64,000 nt of DNA from an uncultured Verrucomicrobia subdivision 3 bacterium (GTDB lineage: Bacteria > Verrucomicrobiota > Verrucomicrobiia > Limisphaerales > UBA11358): NCBI GenBank assembly GCA_903858275.1, contig CAIOIC010000103.1:1-64000 (forward strand), in the 5' to 3' direction. The position numbers were made by a program, and so were the translations under genes. The notes under the pieces are model-generated. The model saw only the letters and a program-made list of their open reading frames with translations, did not search any database and was not told where the DNA came from. Position 1 is the stretch's first letter. Every line of letters starts with the position of its first letter. This document shows, in pieces, positions 34,673 to 42,390 of this stretch.

Positions 34673-35851
34673 TCAGCGCAATTTCAAGGTTGCCAAAGCC
34701 ACCACCGCGCACAGCACGCACAAAATGTAGAACCGGATCACCACCTGCGATTCATGCCAGCCCTTTTTTTGGAAATGATGATGCAGCGGTGCCATCAAAA
34801 AAATTCTTTGCCCCGCGCCGGTGCGGATGCGGGTGTATTTGAACCAGCCTTTCTGCAACATCACTGACACGGCTTCCACCACGAAGACGCCTCCCGCAAT
34901 CACCAGCACAAACGGCTGATGAATCAGCACGGCAATCAGGCCAAACGCGCCCCCCAGCGCCAGCGAGCCGGTATCCCCCATGAACACTTGCGCCGGATGG
35001 CAGTTGAACCACAAAAACCCCAACCCCGCGCCGAGCAGCGCCGCGCAAAATACGGTCAGTTCACCCGCGCCTACGACGTAGGGAATTTGCAGATACGCCG
35101 CCGCCTTGATATTGCCCGCGAGATAGGTGAAAAATAAAAAAACAAACCCCACAATCAGCGTGCAGCCAATCGCCAGACCGTCGAGGCCGTCCGTCAGGTT
35201 CACCGCATTCGAGCTGCCGACAATCGCTAGTGCCACAATGATTACGCCCGCCACCGCGCCAATGTGCAGCGGGTATTTATAAAACGGCAGGATCAACGTC
35301 GAGATAAGGCTGCTGTGCCAGACGTGTTTGATGCCGAGCAAATGCAGTTCGCTTTTGACCGGCAGGTTCCACAGATAAATCCCCACGAAAATCGCCAGCG
35401 CAAACTGCACGATCAACTTCACCCGCGGCGGAGTGCCGCCACCGCTTTGCTTCACAATTTTGGCGTAGTCATCGTAAAATCCCAGCCCGGCCAGCACCAG
35501 AACCGCGAGCATCATCAGTTGCACCTGCGCATTCCATTGCGCCCAGAGCATCGTGGAAAACACCAGCGCCACCACAATCAGCAAACCGCCCATGGTCGGC
35601 GTGCCTTTTTTGTCCACCACGTGTTTGACGCCGGATTCCTCGGCCTTGTCCACATACTCCTGCCCAAACTTCTGCGCCTTCAGCCAATGGATGATTTTGG
35701 GGCCGAACCACCAGCTCAGTGCCAGCGCCGTCACGGCTGCGCCGGCACAGCGCACGGTGATGTAGCGGAACAGGCGCAGGAACGACAACCGCGATTCCCA
35801 GTCGCTGCCGTGCGCCCAATCCAAAATTTGCTGGCTCAAAAGGTAAAGCAT
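34673..35851 (-). CDS. mraY: Phospho-MurNAc-pentapeptide translocase MraY
   Basis: A 392-aa integral membrane enzyme transferring phospho-MurNAc-pentapeptide to undecaprenyl phosphate (lipid I). Signature segments are KKGTPTMGGLLIV, GFYDDYAKI with the Asp pair, GSSNAVNLTDGLDGLAIG, FLWFNCHPAQVFMGDTGSLALGG (the DTGS loop) and MAPLHHHFQKKGWHESQVVIRF (the HHH motif). About ten membrane helices are visible. It lies 12 nt after murF. Confidence 0.96.
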   Translation of the reverse strand: MLYLLSQQILDWAHGSDWESRLSFLRLFRYITVRCAGAAVTALALSWWFGPKIIHWLKAQKFGQEYVDKAEESGVKHVVDKKGTPTMGGLLIVVALVFSTMLWAQWNAQVQLMMLAVLVLAGLGFYDDYAKIVKQSGGGTPPRVKLIVQFALAIFVGIYLWNLPVKSELHLLGIKHVWHSSLISTLILPFYKYPLHIGAVAGVIIVALAIVGSSNAVNLTDGLDGLAIGCTLIVGFVFLFFTYLAGNIKAAAYLQIPYVVGAGELTVFCAALLGAGLGFLWFNCHPAQVFMGDTGSLALGGAFGLIAVLIHQPFVLVIAGGVFVVEAVSVMLQKGWFKYTRIRTGAGQRIFLMAPLHHHFQKKGWHESQVVIRFYILCVLCAVVALATLKLR

Positions 35852-35863
35852 TTTGTCTATTTT

Positions 35864-37246
35864 TTATTTCTCCGCCTTCAACATTTCCGCAATCCGTTCC
35901 AGCCGCGATGAGCGGGACGCCTTCAACAGCACCACATCGCCCGGCTTCAAAAAGTTTTTTATCGCCGCCAGCGCGCCTTCGACTCCTGAAAATTCAAAGA
36001 CCCGCATCAGCCCGGCATCGCGGGCCGCCTGCCCCACCACCGCCGCCATTTTACCAACTGCGAACAACTGGCCAACTTCCAATTCCGCCGCCCGCCGGCC
36101 AATTTCCGCGTGCGCCGCCTCGGTGTGCGCGCCCAACTCCGCCATGTCACCCAGCACCGCCACGCGCCGACCCTGCAACGGCAGACCGCACAACGTCTCC
36201 AGCGCCGCGACGGTGGAATCGGCATTCGCGTTGTAACAATCGTCCAGCACGCGCACGCCATTCGCCTCCCAGAAATTCAAACGCATTTTCGCCGCCTGAC
36301 ATTCGGTCAGGCCACTCTGGATTTCAACGCGATTCAAACCCAGTTCCTCACCAACCGCGATTGCAAAAAGAGTATTCACAACCTGATGGCGGCCAAGCAA
36401 GTTCACGCGATACTCACCGGCAAAATCTTTCTTCGCCGATTCGACTTGAAACGTCACGCCGTTTTTATCCAGCCGGATTTTCTTTGCCCGCCAGTCGTTA
36501 TTTTTGCCAGCGCCAACGCGGAAAACCTGCGCCTTCGTCCGAGCAGCAATTTTATCCACCCACTCGCTATCGCCATCTAAATATAATTTTCCATCCGCCG
36601 GCAGCAGTTCCGCGAGGACGCCTTCCTCCTGCGCCACACCCGCGACATCGCCAAAGAATTCCAGATGCTCGCGACCGATATTCGTGATGACACCAAATTT
36701 CGGCTGCACCATTTTAACCAGCGGGGCCAGTTCGCCCGGATGATTGGTGCCCACTTCCAGCACGGCCGCTTGATGCATTTTCTCCAGCCGCAGCAAGGTC
36801 ATCGGCACGCCGATGTCGTTATTAAAACTCGCCTCGCTCCAGAGCGTCAAACCTTTCTGCCTCAAAACCGAGGCGAGCAGTTCCTTCACCGTCGTCTTGC
36901 CGTTCGAGCCGGCGACCGCGATGACCGGCAAATCAAATTGCCGGCGATAAGCCGCCGCCAGATGTCCCAGCGCCGCGCGGACATTTTTCACAGCCAACAA
37001 CGGACAATGCAGATTAACCGCCGGAACTTTTTGTTCCTCAACGACAATGGCCGCGACATTTTTTGACGCCACTTCACCAACAAAATCATGACCGTCAAAT
37101 TTTTCGCCCTTGATGGCAAAAAATATGTCGCCCGCCTTCGCCTGCCGCGAGTCAATGCAGACGTTATTAATCAGCGTCTCTGGCGAACTGGATTTGAATT
37201 CGGCATCGCAGGCATCCGCGACAAATTTTACAGAGAGCGCTTCCAC
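35864..37246 (-). CDS. murF: MurF UDP-MurNAc-tripeptide--D-Ala-D-Ala ligase
   Basis: A 460-aa Mur ligase that adds D-Ala-D-Ala to UDP-MurNAc-tripeptide. Domain 1 has VCIDSRQAKAGDIFFAIKGEKFDGHDF, the ATP site is VIAVAGSNGKTTVKELLASVL (about 110-130), VLEVGTNHPGELAPLVKMVQPKFGVITNIGREHLEFFG is MurF-type, and the C-terminal domain shows VLDDCYNANADSTVAAL. The DxxYNAN motif marks MurF rather than MurE. It is the only amide-forming Mur ligase in this cluster. Confidence 0.95.
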   Translation of the reverse strand: MEALSVKFVADACDAEFKSSSPETLINNVCIDSRQAKAGDIFFAIKGEKFDGHDFVGEVASKNVAAIVVEEQKVPAVNLHCPLLAVKNVRAALGHLAAAYRRQFDLPVIAVAGSNGKTTVKELLASVLRQKGLTLWSEASFNNDIGVPMTLLRLEKMHQAAVLEVGTNHPGELAPLVKMVQPKFGVITNIGREHLEFFGDVAGVAQEEGVLAELLPADGKLYLDGDSEWVDKIAARTKAQVFRVGAGKNNDWRAKKIRLDKNGVTFQVESAKKDFAGEYRVNLLGRHQVVNTLFAIAVGEELGLNRVEIQSGLTECQAAKMRLNFWEANGVRVLDDCYNANADSTVAALETLCGLPLQGRRVAVLGDMAELGAHTEAAHAEIGRRAAELEVGQLFAVGKMAAVVGQAARDAGLMRVFEFSGVEGALAAIKNFLKPGDVVLLKASRSSRLERIAEMLKAEK

Positions 37247-37250
37247 AATA

Positions 37251-37982
37251 TTATTTCAACAAAAACGTCGCAGTGACCACGGCGGTGATGGTTTTCTTCC
37301 GGGAGGCGGTGTCATTCTCGCCACCCCAACTCACGCGAACCTCGTGTTTCGGTGTGATTTGAAAAATCCCCTGATCCGCGCTTTGCAATTGGGAAATGAC
37401 GCGTCCGCCTTGAATCGCAATCTGCTCGGCGCGGGCACGGGCGTCTTTGGTGGCATCGGCCAACATCTCGATTTTGGCCTCTCCGGCCTTGGTGTAAATG
37501 AACTGCGGCGGAGCGACGGTGAAAATCACCCCCTGCTCCACCAACGACGTGGTGTCGAGCTTGTCGAGCCGATCCACATCGGTAGATTCCACCGACACGC
37601 TCTGGCTTAAACGATAGCCCGTGGTGCGCTGCGAAACATAACCGTCGGCAGACTTTTGCGTCGCCTTCAGTTCTTCAATACCGATGGGCGCAAAAGTAAA
37701 TTTTGCCACTCCGGCATCATTCAGAAATTTCGCCACCAGCGCATGGTTGTCCTTAATTTTGTGCTGCGCCTCGAGCAGGGTCACCGCCTCGACCTGAAAA
37801 CTGCCGGACCAGATGGCGAGATCTGATTCGATGTTTTTTTGCACAGAGCCTTTGACGGTGATGAATTGTGAATTTTTTATTTTCACCCAAGCCGATGTGC
37901 CGAGCATGGCCGAGCAGACAAGCCCGGCGGCCAAAAACAGACCGGCGAGCATGCCAAAAAGTTGCGGACGTGATTCATTCAT
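37251..37982 (-). CDS. SIMPL (DUF541) domain protein with one membrane anchor
   Basis: A 243-aa protein. An N-terminal hydrophobic segment (LFGMLAGLFLAAGLVCSAML) anchors a periplasmic SIMPL domain: ITVKGSVQKNIESDLAIWSGSFQV, GYRLSQSVSVESTDVDRL, FIYTKAGEAKIEMLADATKDARARAEQIAIQGG. SIMPL proteins (YggE-like, BP26) form ring oligomers and are linked to oxidative stress or envelope integrity; their function is not settled. It is placed between ftsI and murF (4 nt gaps on both sides), where murE is normally found. Confidence 0.88.
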   Translation of the reverse strand: MNESRPQLFGMLAGLFLAAGLVCSAMLGTSAWVKIKNSQFITVKGSVQKNIESDLAIWSGSFQVEAVTLLEAQHKIKDNHALVAKFLNDAGVAKFTFAPIGIEELKATQKSADGYVSQRTTGYRLSQSVSVESTDVDRLDKLDTTSLVEQGVIFTVAPPQFIYTKAGEAKIEMLADATKDARARAEQIAIQGGRVISQLQSADQGIFQITPKHEVRVSWGGENDTASRKKTITAVVTATFLLK

Positions 37983-37986
37983 AAAT

Positions 37987-39888
37987 TTATGTTTTACGCG
38001 GGAGGTTTTTGCCTCCCATGGTTGGGGTGTTGGTCATCAATTTCGGATCCATCGGAATGTTCAGATAACTCGCACAGCGCTCGGCAATGTCGCGAAATAC
38101 CGGACCGCAAACTTTGCCGCCGTAATAACCCTCCTTCGGCTCGTCCATCACCACGGAAATGCAAAGCTCCGGATTGTCCGCCGGGAAAAATCCGATGAAC
38201 GATGAAATGTATTTGCCGTGGGCGTAAGTGCCGTTTTCCACCTTCTGCGCCGTGCCAGTCTTGCCGGCCACGACATAATTTTTTAATTCCGCATCCGGCG
38301 CGGTGCCGCCCTTCATTGGAACTGTTTTTAATGCTTGAAGAATGTCGCGGTAAGCTTGCTCACCAATGACCTGCCGCACACGTTCCGGCGCATAGCGCTG
38401 CACCACGCTGCCGTCGCGTGCCTGCAAACGACTTACGAGCATCGGTCGCATCAGCCAGCCATGATTCGCGATTGCGGCCATCGCGTAAAGCATTTGCAAC
38501 CGCGTCACCGCCACGCCATGGCCCATCGGAATCTGCGCGATGGAAACTTTGCTCCATTGCTTCACCGGATTTAAAATTCCGCGCGCCTCACCCGGCAATG
38601 GGATGCCCGATTTACGGCCGAAACCATAATTCCAAGAGTAGTCATAAAGACCTTGCTCGCCGAGTTTGATGCCGATTTTCGCCGCGCCAATATTGGACGA
38701 TTTCGTGATGATACTTTCCGTGGACATCATCCCATAACCCTCATGATCGTGCAGCACACGACCAGCAAAGGCGAAGCGGCCGCGCTCACAATCAAACTGG
38801 TCACTCAACCTCACCTTGCCGCTGTCCAGCGCGCCGGAGACGACAACAATTTTGAAAGTGGATCCCGGCTCAACCACGTCTGCAATCACGCGATTATGCG
38901 TTCCGGATTTGTAGGTATTCGGATCATTCGGATCGTAGTTCGGCAACGAAACCATCGCTAAAATCTCTCCCGTGCGCGGACGCATGACGATACCGGTGAT
39001 GCCTTTCGGCGTGTGTTTTTGCAGCGCATCCGCCAGCGCCGTCTCGACGATGTGCTGCACCGCCGAATCAATTGTCAGCACGATGTTCAAACCGTCACGC
39101 GCATGAACATCCTCATCTCGCAGGGCCACTTGCTCACGCTGTGCCCGGTCTGTTTCAGTCGTCCGCCAGCCGAACACCCCATCCAACTGCTTGTCCATGG
39201 AAAGCTCGATGCCATCGCGACCGGTGATTTGTGAAATCAAGTGGCCACTGACGTTTGTTTCCTCCACTGCCGTAAATCCAATCACCTGTGATGCCAGCGC
39301 GCCGTTGGGATAAACCCGCAGCTGGTCCGGCTCCGCAAAAATCGCCCGCTGCCGCAGATTACGGAGAAAGGTGCGATTGGTCCGCGTCAGGAGCTTTTCA
39401 TCCACGCCAAAGGTAAGATTGGTCATCGTCGCCACCACGCGTTGCCAGGTTTCCTCGGGAACCCGGGCGGCAAGCCGAACATATTTCAATTCATTCGTGA
39501 CGGACTGCCCATTGCGATTTTTTTTTACGGTCACCCGCGGCGTCAATTTCTGGGCAAGTTCAGCCTCGTTCAACTTCAACACCGGCGCAATGGCGCGGGC
39601 CACCACCGCCGACTGGTTTCCCACGAGCGACGGATCGGCGCAAATCCGTTTCACCGCCACACTCGTGGCCAAAAAATTGCCATTCGCATCAAGAATGTCG
39701 CCGCGCCGCGGCGCCTGCCAATACTCCCGCTGCGTGTTATTTCCAGCCAGCTTGGCCAACTCGACATGACGCAAGACCTGCAAATCCACGAGCCGGTAAA
39801 CCAACCCGGCAAAGGCCGCGCCGAGAAGCCCCAGCAACAGCAGCGCGCGATGGATTTGTTGTTTATTGGTCATCCAAAAAACGGCCAA
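37987..39888 (-). CDS. ftsI: Division-specific penicillin-binding protein (FtsI/PBP3)
   Basis: A 633-aa class B transpeptidase cross-linking septal peptidoglycan. There is an N-terminal membrane helix (LLLLGLLGAAFAGLVYRLVDL), then the pedestal domain (ANGNFLATSVAVKRICADP). The transpeptidase domain has the active-site VVEPGSTFKIV (Ser of SxxK at about 343), TKSSNIGAAKIG (SSN, about 396) and VAGKTGTAQKV (KTG, about 541). All three motifs are intact. It follows ftsL after 62 nt and precedes the SIMPL gene by 4 nt. Confidence 0.95.
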   Translation of the reverse strand: MAVFWMTNKQQIHRALLLLGLLGAAFAGLVYRLVDLQVLRHVELAKLAGNNTQREYWQAPRRGDILDANGNFLATSVAVKRICADPSLVGNQSAVVARAIAPVLKLNEAELAQKLTPRVTVKKNRNGQSVTNELKYVRLAARVPEETWQRVVATMTNLTFGVDEKLLTRTNRTFLRNLRQRAIFAEPDQLRVYPNGALASQVIGFTAVEETNVSGHLISQITGRDGIELSMDKQLDGVFGWRTTETDRAQREQVALRDEDVHARDGLNIVLTIDSAVQHIVETALADALQKHTPKGITGIVMRPRTGEILAMVSLPNYDPNDPNTYKSGTHNRVIADVVEPGSTFKIVVVSGALDSGKVRLSDQFDCERGRFAFAGRVLHDHEGYGMMSTESIITKSSNIGAAKIGIKLGEQGLYDYSWNYGFGRKSGIPLPGEARGILNPVKQWSKVSIAQIPMGHGVAVTRLQMLYAMAAIANHGWLMRPMLVSRLQARDGSVVQRYAPERVRQVIGEQAYRDILQALKTVPMKGGTAPDAELKNYVVAGKTGTAQKVENGTYAHGKYISSFIGFFPADNPELCISVVMDEPKEGYYGGKVCGPVFRDIAERCASYLNIPMDPKLMTNTPTMGGKNLPRKT

Positions 39889-39950
39889 CCGCCCGTGGCG
39901 ATCGGTTCCTCAACCAACGGCGTCACGAGCGGCGGCCAAAAAGATCTTAT

Positions 39951-40328
39951 TTACGGCGTTTGTTGGATCGCCAGCCGTTGGGCAAATTGCCGCGAACTAT
40001 TTTTCTCCTGTGTCACCAACATCTCCGCAATCCGCACCACTTGAAGCGGCTGCGCCGGCACTAGGCCAAGACACAACTCCTTAGCCCGGCGATCCAGCAT
40101 CACCGGTGAATGTAAAATGGCAATCTGGTCACCCAGCCGCTTGTTGTCGTTCTGCGTCTGCACTAGGCGTTTTTCGCGTTCCAAAATCTGCTGGCCCAGC
40201 CGGTTGATCTCATTCTTCTGCCAAACATAGCCGAGCGCTGAACCACCGATGAGCAGGCACAAAAACGACGCTTTCAGCGCCGGACCAAACCGGATCGCTG
40301 CCGCCTGATTTTTTCGATTCTTGGCCAT
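39951..40328 (-). CDS. ftsL: FtsL-like cell division protein
   Basis: A 125-aa bitopic protein. A basic N-terminal tail (MAKNRKNQAAAIR) leads into a membrane helix (ASFLCLLIGGSALGYVW) and a coiled-coil region (EINRLGQQILEREKRLVQTQNDNKRLGDQIAIL) with a short conserved end. This size, topology and position right after rsmH and before ftsI define FtsL, even though the sequence itself is poorly conserved between phyla. It bridges FtsQ and FtsB to FtsW/FtsI at the septum. Confidence 0.85.
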   Translation of the reverse strand: MAKNRKNQAAAIRFGPALKASFLCLLIGGSALGYVWQKNEINRLGQQILEREKRLVQTQNDNKRLGDQIAILHSPVMLDRRAKELCLGLVPAQPLQVVRIAEMLVTQEKNSSRQFAQRLAIQQTP

Positions 40329-40329
40329 C

Positions 40330-41262
40330 TCAAATTTTCTCCAGCACCCGCAACTGCGCGCTCCGGGCGCGCGGATTTTCTTTTAATTCAACTTCGCCCG
40401 GCAAAATCGCCTTGCGTTGAAGCCATTTCAGTTCCGGCAAAATCGGCGTCCGCAACTCGGGCACATCCACCTCGCCGCTGAAGATGTAATCACGCGTCCG
40501 TTCACGACCAAACTCTTTCATAACGCGGTCTTCAAGCGAATGAAACGTGATCACCGCCAACCGCCCGCCGGGCTTCAAAATCTTCGCCGCCGCCGCCAGA
40601 CCGCGCTTCAGCGAGCCAATCTCGTCGTTCACCGCGATGCGCAGCGCCTGAAAGACCTTCGTCGCAGGATGCGCTTTTTTTCCGTGGCGCGGCGCGAGCC
40701 GCTCGATCAAATCCGCCAACTGCTTCGTCGTCTCAAATTTTCGCAAGACGCGGTCGTGGACAATTGCCTTCGCAAACCGCCGGGAATCACGCTCGCCGCC
40801 AAATTCCCAAAAAAAATTCGCCAGCGTTTCGGCGTCCTCGCCATTCACCAAATCCGCCGCCGTCACCGGCTGCCGGTCGTCCATCCGCATATCCAGCGGG
40901 CCGTCCTGCATGAAACTGAAGCCGCGTTCCGCGACATCCAGTTGCGGCGAGCTCACGCCCAAATCCAACAGCACGCCGTCACAACTTTTTTCCGGCACCC
41001 AGTCCGCCAGTTCCGCAAAATTTCCGCGCCGGATCTCAAACCGTCCGGCAAATTTTTCCGCGAGACGTTGCTTCGCAGCCTCAACCGCGACGCCATCGCG
41101 ATCGCACCCAGACAGCCATCCAGTCAGCGAACTCGCGGCCAGAATTCGCGTCGCGTGACCAGCGCCACCGAGCGTCCCGTCGGCGTAACGGCCGTTCGGG
41201 TGCGGCTTCAGTGCGGCCAGCACCTCCGCCGCCATCACTGGTTGGTGAATGAATTCTGGCAC
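40330..41262 (-). CDS. rsmH: 16S rRNA (cytosine(1402)-N(4))-methyltransferase RsmH
   Basis: A 310-aa methyltransferase acting on C1402 in the decoding centre. The N terminus is VPEFIHQPVMAAEVL (HxPV block), the SAM motif YADGTLGGAGHATRIL, GVLLDLGVSSPQLDVAERGFSF, DMRMD, and the C-terminal RLAVITFHSLEDRVMKEFG and NPRARSAQLRVLE are all standard. GTG at 41262 gives the family's usual length. It ends 1 nt before ftsL and begins 10 nt after the upstream unknown gene. Confidence 0.95.
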   Translation of the reverse strand: MPEFIHQPVMAAEVLAALKPHPNGRYADGTLGGAGHATRILAASSLTGWLSGCDRDGVAVEAAKQRLAEKFAGRFEIRRGNFAELADWVPEKSCDGVLLDLGVSSPQLDVAERGFSFMQDGPLDMRMDDRQPVTAADLVNGEDAETLANFFWEFGGERDSRRFAKAIVHDRVLRKFETTKQLADLIERLAPRHGKKAHPATKVFQALRIAVNDEIGSLKRGLAAAAKILKPGGRLAVITFHSLEDRVMKEFGRERTRDYIFSGEVDVPELRTPILPELKWLQRKAILPGEVELKENPRARSAQLRVLEKI

Positions 41263-41272
41263 TTTGCATTGG

Positions 41273-41770
41273 CTAATCAGCCTGGAGCAGTCGTTCCCCC
41301 ATAAATTCCCAAGCCTGCCGCGCAGGCGGCAAAATCGGCGCTTCCGGCTTGGCAACCGTCCGCGACTTGATTGGAACAACTTCGATGTCCGCGTCAGCCA
41401 GGTCATTGTGAACGACCTTCACCCCCTCCAGCGAAAGCTCAACCTGCACCGCGCTGGCCAGCGGCGGCGCAACCGGCTCCGGCGCGCGAAATGGATTCAG
41501 TTTGGTCGCCCAGCCAGCCGACCGGGCGGGCTGAGCCACAGAAGGCGTCGGAATTTTTTGTATCTTGGCCGCCACCGGCACAACTACCGGAGTCGAAACT
41601 TTTTTAACTTCCGGCGCGGCGACCGGCAGCGGTTCCACCGGTTTCGTCGTAAATGGATTTTTGCCGGTGTTGAATTTTGGCAGCTGAAATTTTTTATCTT
41701 CGCGGTAGACAGCGTTGCTGCCGCCGCCAAAAAAACTTTTTCCCGCGCCGAGTAATTTTCCAAGATTCAT
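41273..41770 (-). CDS. Pro/Val-rich hypothetical protein between mraZ and rsmH
   Basis: A 165-aa protein I do not recognise. It starts MNLGKLLGAGKSFFGGGSN and has two related short blocks (PKFNTGKNPF near 35 and TKLNPFRAPEP near 92) separated by a Pro/Val-rich linker (PVVVPVAAKIQKIPTPS). It ends PPARQAWEFMGERLLQ. No signal peptide or membrane segment is seen. The gene begins 2 nt after mraZ, so it belongs to the dcw operon and is presumably tied to division or wall synthesis. It looks largely disordered, with short motifs that could be protein-binding sites. Confidence 0.8.
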   Translation of the reverse strand: MNLGKLLGAGKSFFGGGSNAVYREDKKFQLPKFNTGKNPFTTKPVEPLPVAAPEVKKVSTPVVVPVAAKIQKIPTPSVAQPARSAGWATKLNPFRAPEPVAPPLASAVQVELSLEGVKVVHNDLADADIEVVPIKSRTVAKPEAPILPPARQAWEFMGERLLQAD

Positions 41771-41772
41771 AA

Positions 41773-42237
41773 TCAATCCATTAGTTTGAAGGCTTCGGGC
41801 GCGAATGCCGCATCCGCCGCCTTTACTTTTTCATAACGATCCGGATTCCAAATTTCAAAATAGTCAATCAAGCCGACGGCTACCGCCTCGTCCTTGATGT
41901 CCGCCGCCCGCGCCATGTCTTCCGGCAGGCAAATGCGCCCAGCCTTGTCCAGCGTGACCTGCACCGAGCCGCTGCCGATAAGCCTTTTTAGAACGCCCTT
42001 GCTCGCGTCGCCGCGCGGCATCGCGTCAATCGTGGTCTTTAGTTTCGCCATCTCTTCCGGAGGTAAAACGCGCAGGCAAGTTCCCGCTTGATGCTTGGGC
42101 CACAAAATGATTGTCAACTCCACGCCATCTGCTTCCGGTCGCCACTTGGCTGGAATCTGCACACGCCGTTTCTCATCCACTCCGTGCCGATAGCACGAAT
42201 TGTAGTAAGTCGGCGGAACTGTATTGGCGTCGCTCAT
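41773..42237 (-). CDS. mraZ: Transcriptional regulator MraZ
   Basis: A 154-aa protein with two SpoVT/AbrB-like MraZ domains. The first is YRHGVDEKRRVQIPAKWR (about 16-33), the second SVQVTLDKAGRICLPEDMARAADI (about 89-112); the DxxxR and GR-x-x-P motifs are the DNA-contacting signature. MraZ forms a ring that binds TGGG direct repeats upstream of its own operon and represses or tunes the dcw genes. Four such boxes lie just upstream (42272-42306). ATG at 42237 is used; in-frame codons further upstream run through the operator and are not coding. Confidence 0.93.
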   Translation of the reverse strand: MSDANTVPPTYYNSCYRHGVDEKRRVQIPAKWRPEADGVELTIILWPKHQAGTCLRVLPPEEMAKLKTTIDAMPRGDASKGVLKRLIGSGSVQVTLDKAGRICLPEDMARAADIKDEAVAVGLIDYFEIWNPDRYEKVKAADAAFAPEAFKLMD

Positions 42238-42250
42238 CTTATTCACAGTG

Positions 42251-42317
42251 ATTCCCCAAATGGGGATTATCACCCACAACGACCCATTATTACCCACAGC
42301 GCCCCACTTCTGTCAAT
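42251..42317 (-). promoter_or_regulatory. dcw promoter with four MraZ boxes
   Basis: On the minus strand TGGG occurs four times at exactly 10-bp steps (plus-strand CCCA at 42273, 42283, 42293 and 42303), the known MraZ operator layout. TTGACA (42312-42317) just upstream is a consensus -35 box, and AATAAT about 19 nt on is a possible -10, so the boxes overlap the core promoter. Closer to the gene, TCCCCA-N2-TGGGGA is a further perfect inverted repeat. Confidence 0.85.
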
Positions 42318-42390
42318 GGTTTTCATGCTTCGAAACCGTTATTTATTCAGAAGTTATTCACAATTTGCCACAACTGTGAATTGTCAGGCC

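Noticed and set aside
42238-42297. N-terminal extension of mraZ
   Set aside because: These codons are the MraZ boxes themselves; ATG at 42237 gives the normal length.
42088-42390. N-terminal extension of queA to 42088
   Set aside because: The extra 101 codons run antisense through mraZ and its operator and match nothing in QueA.
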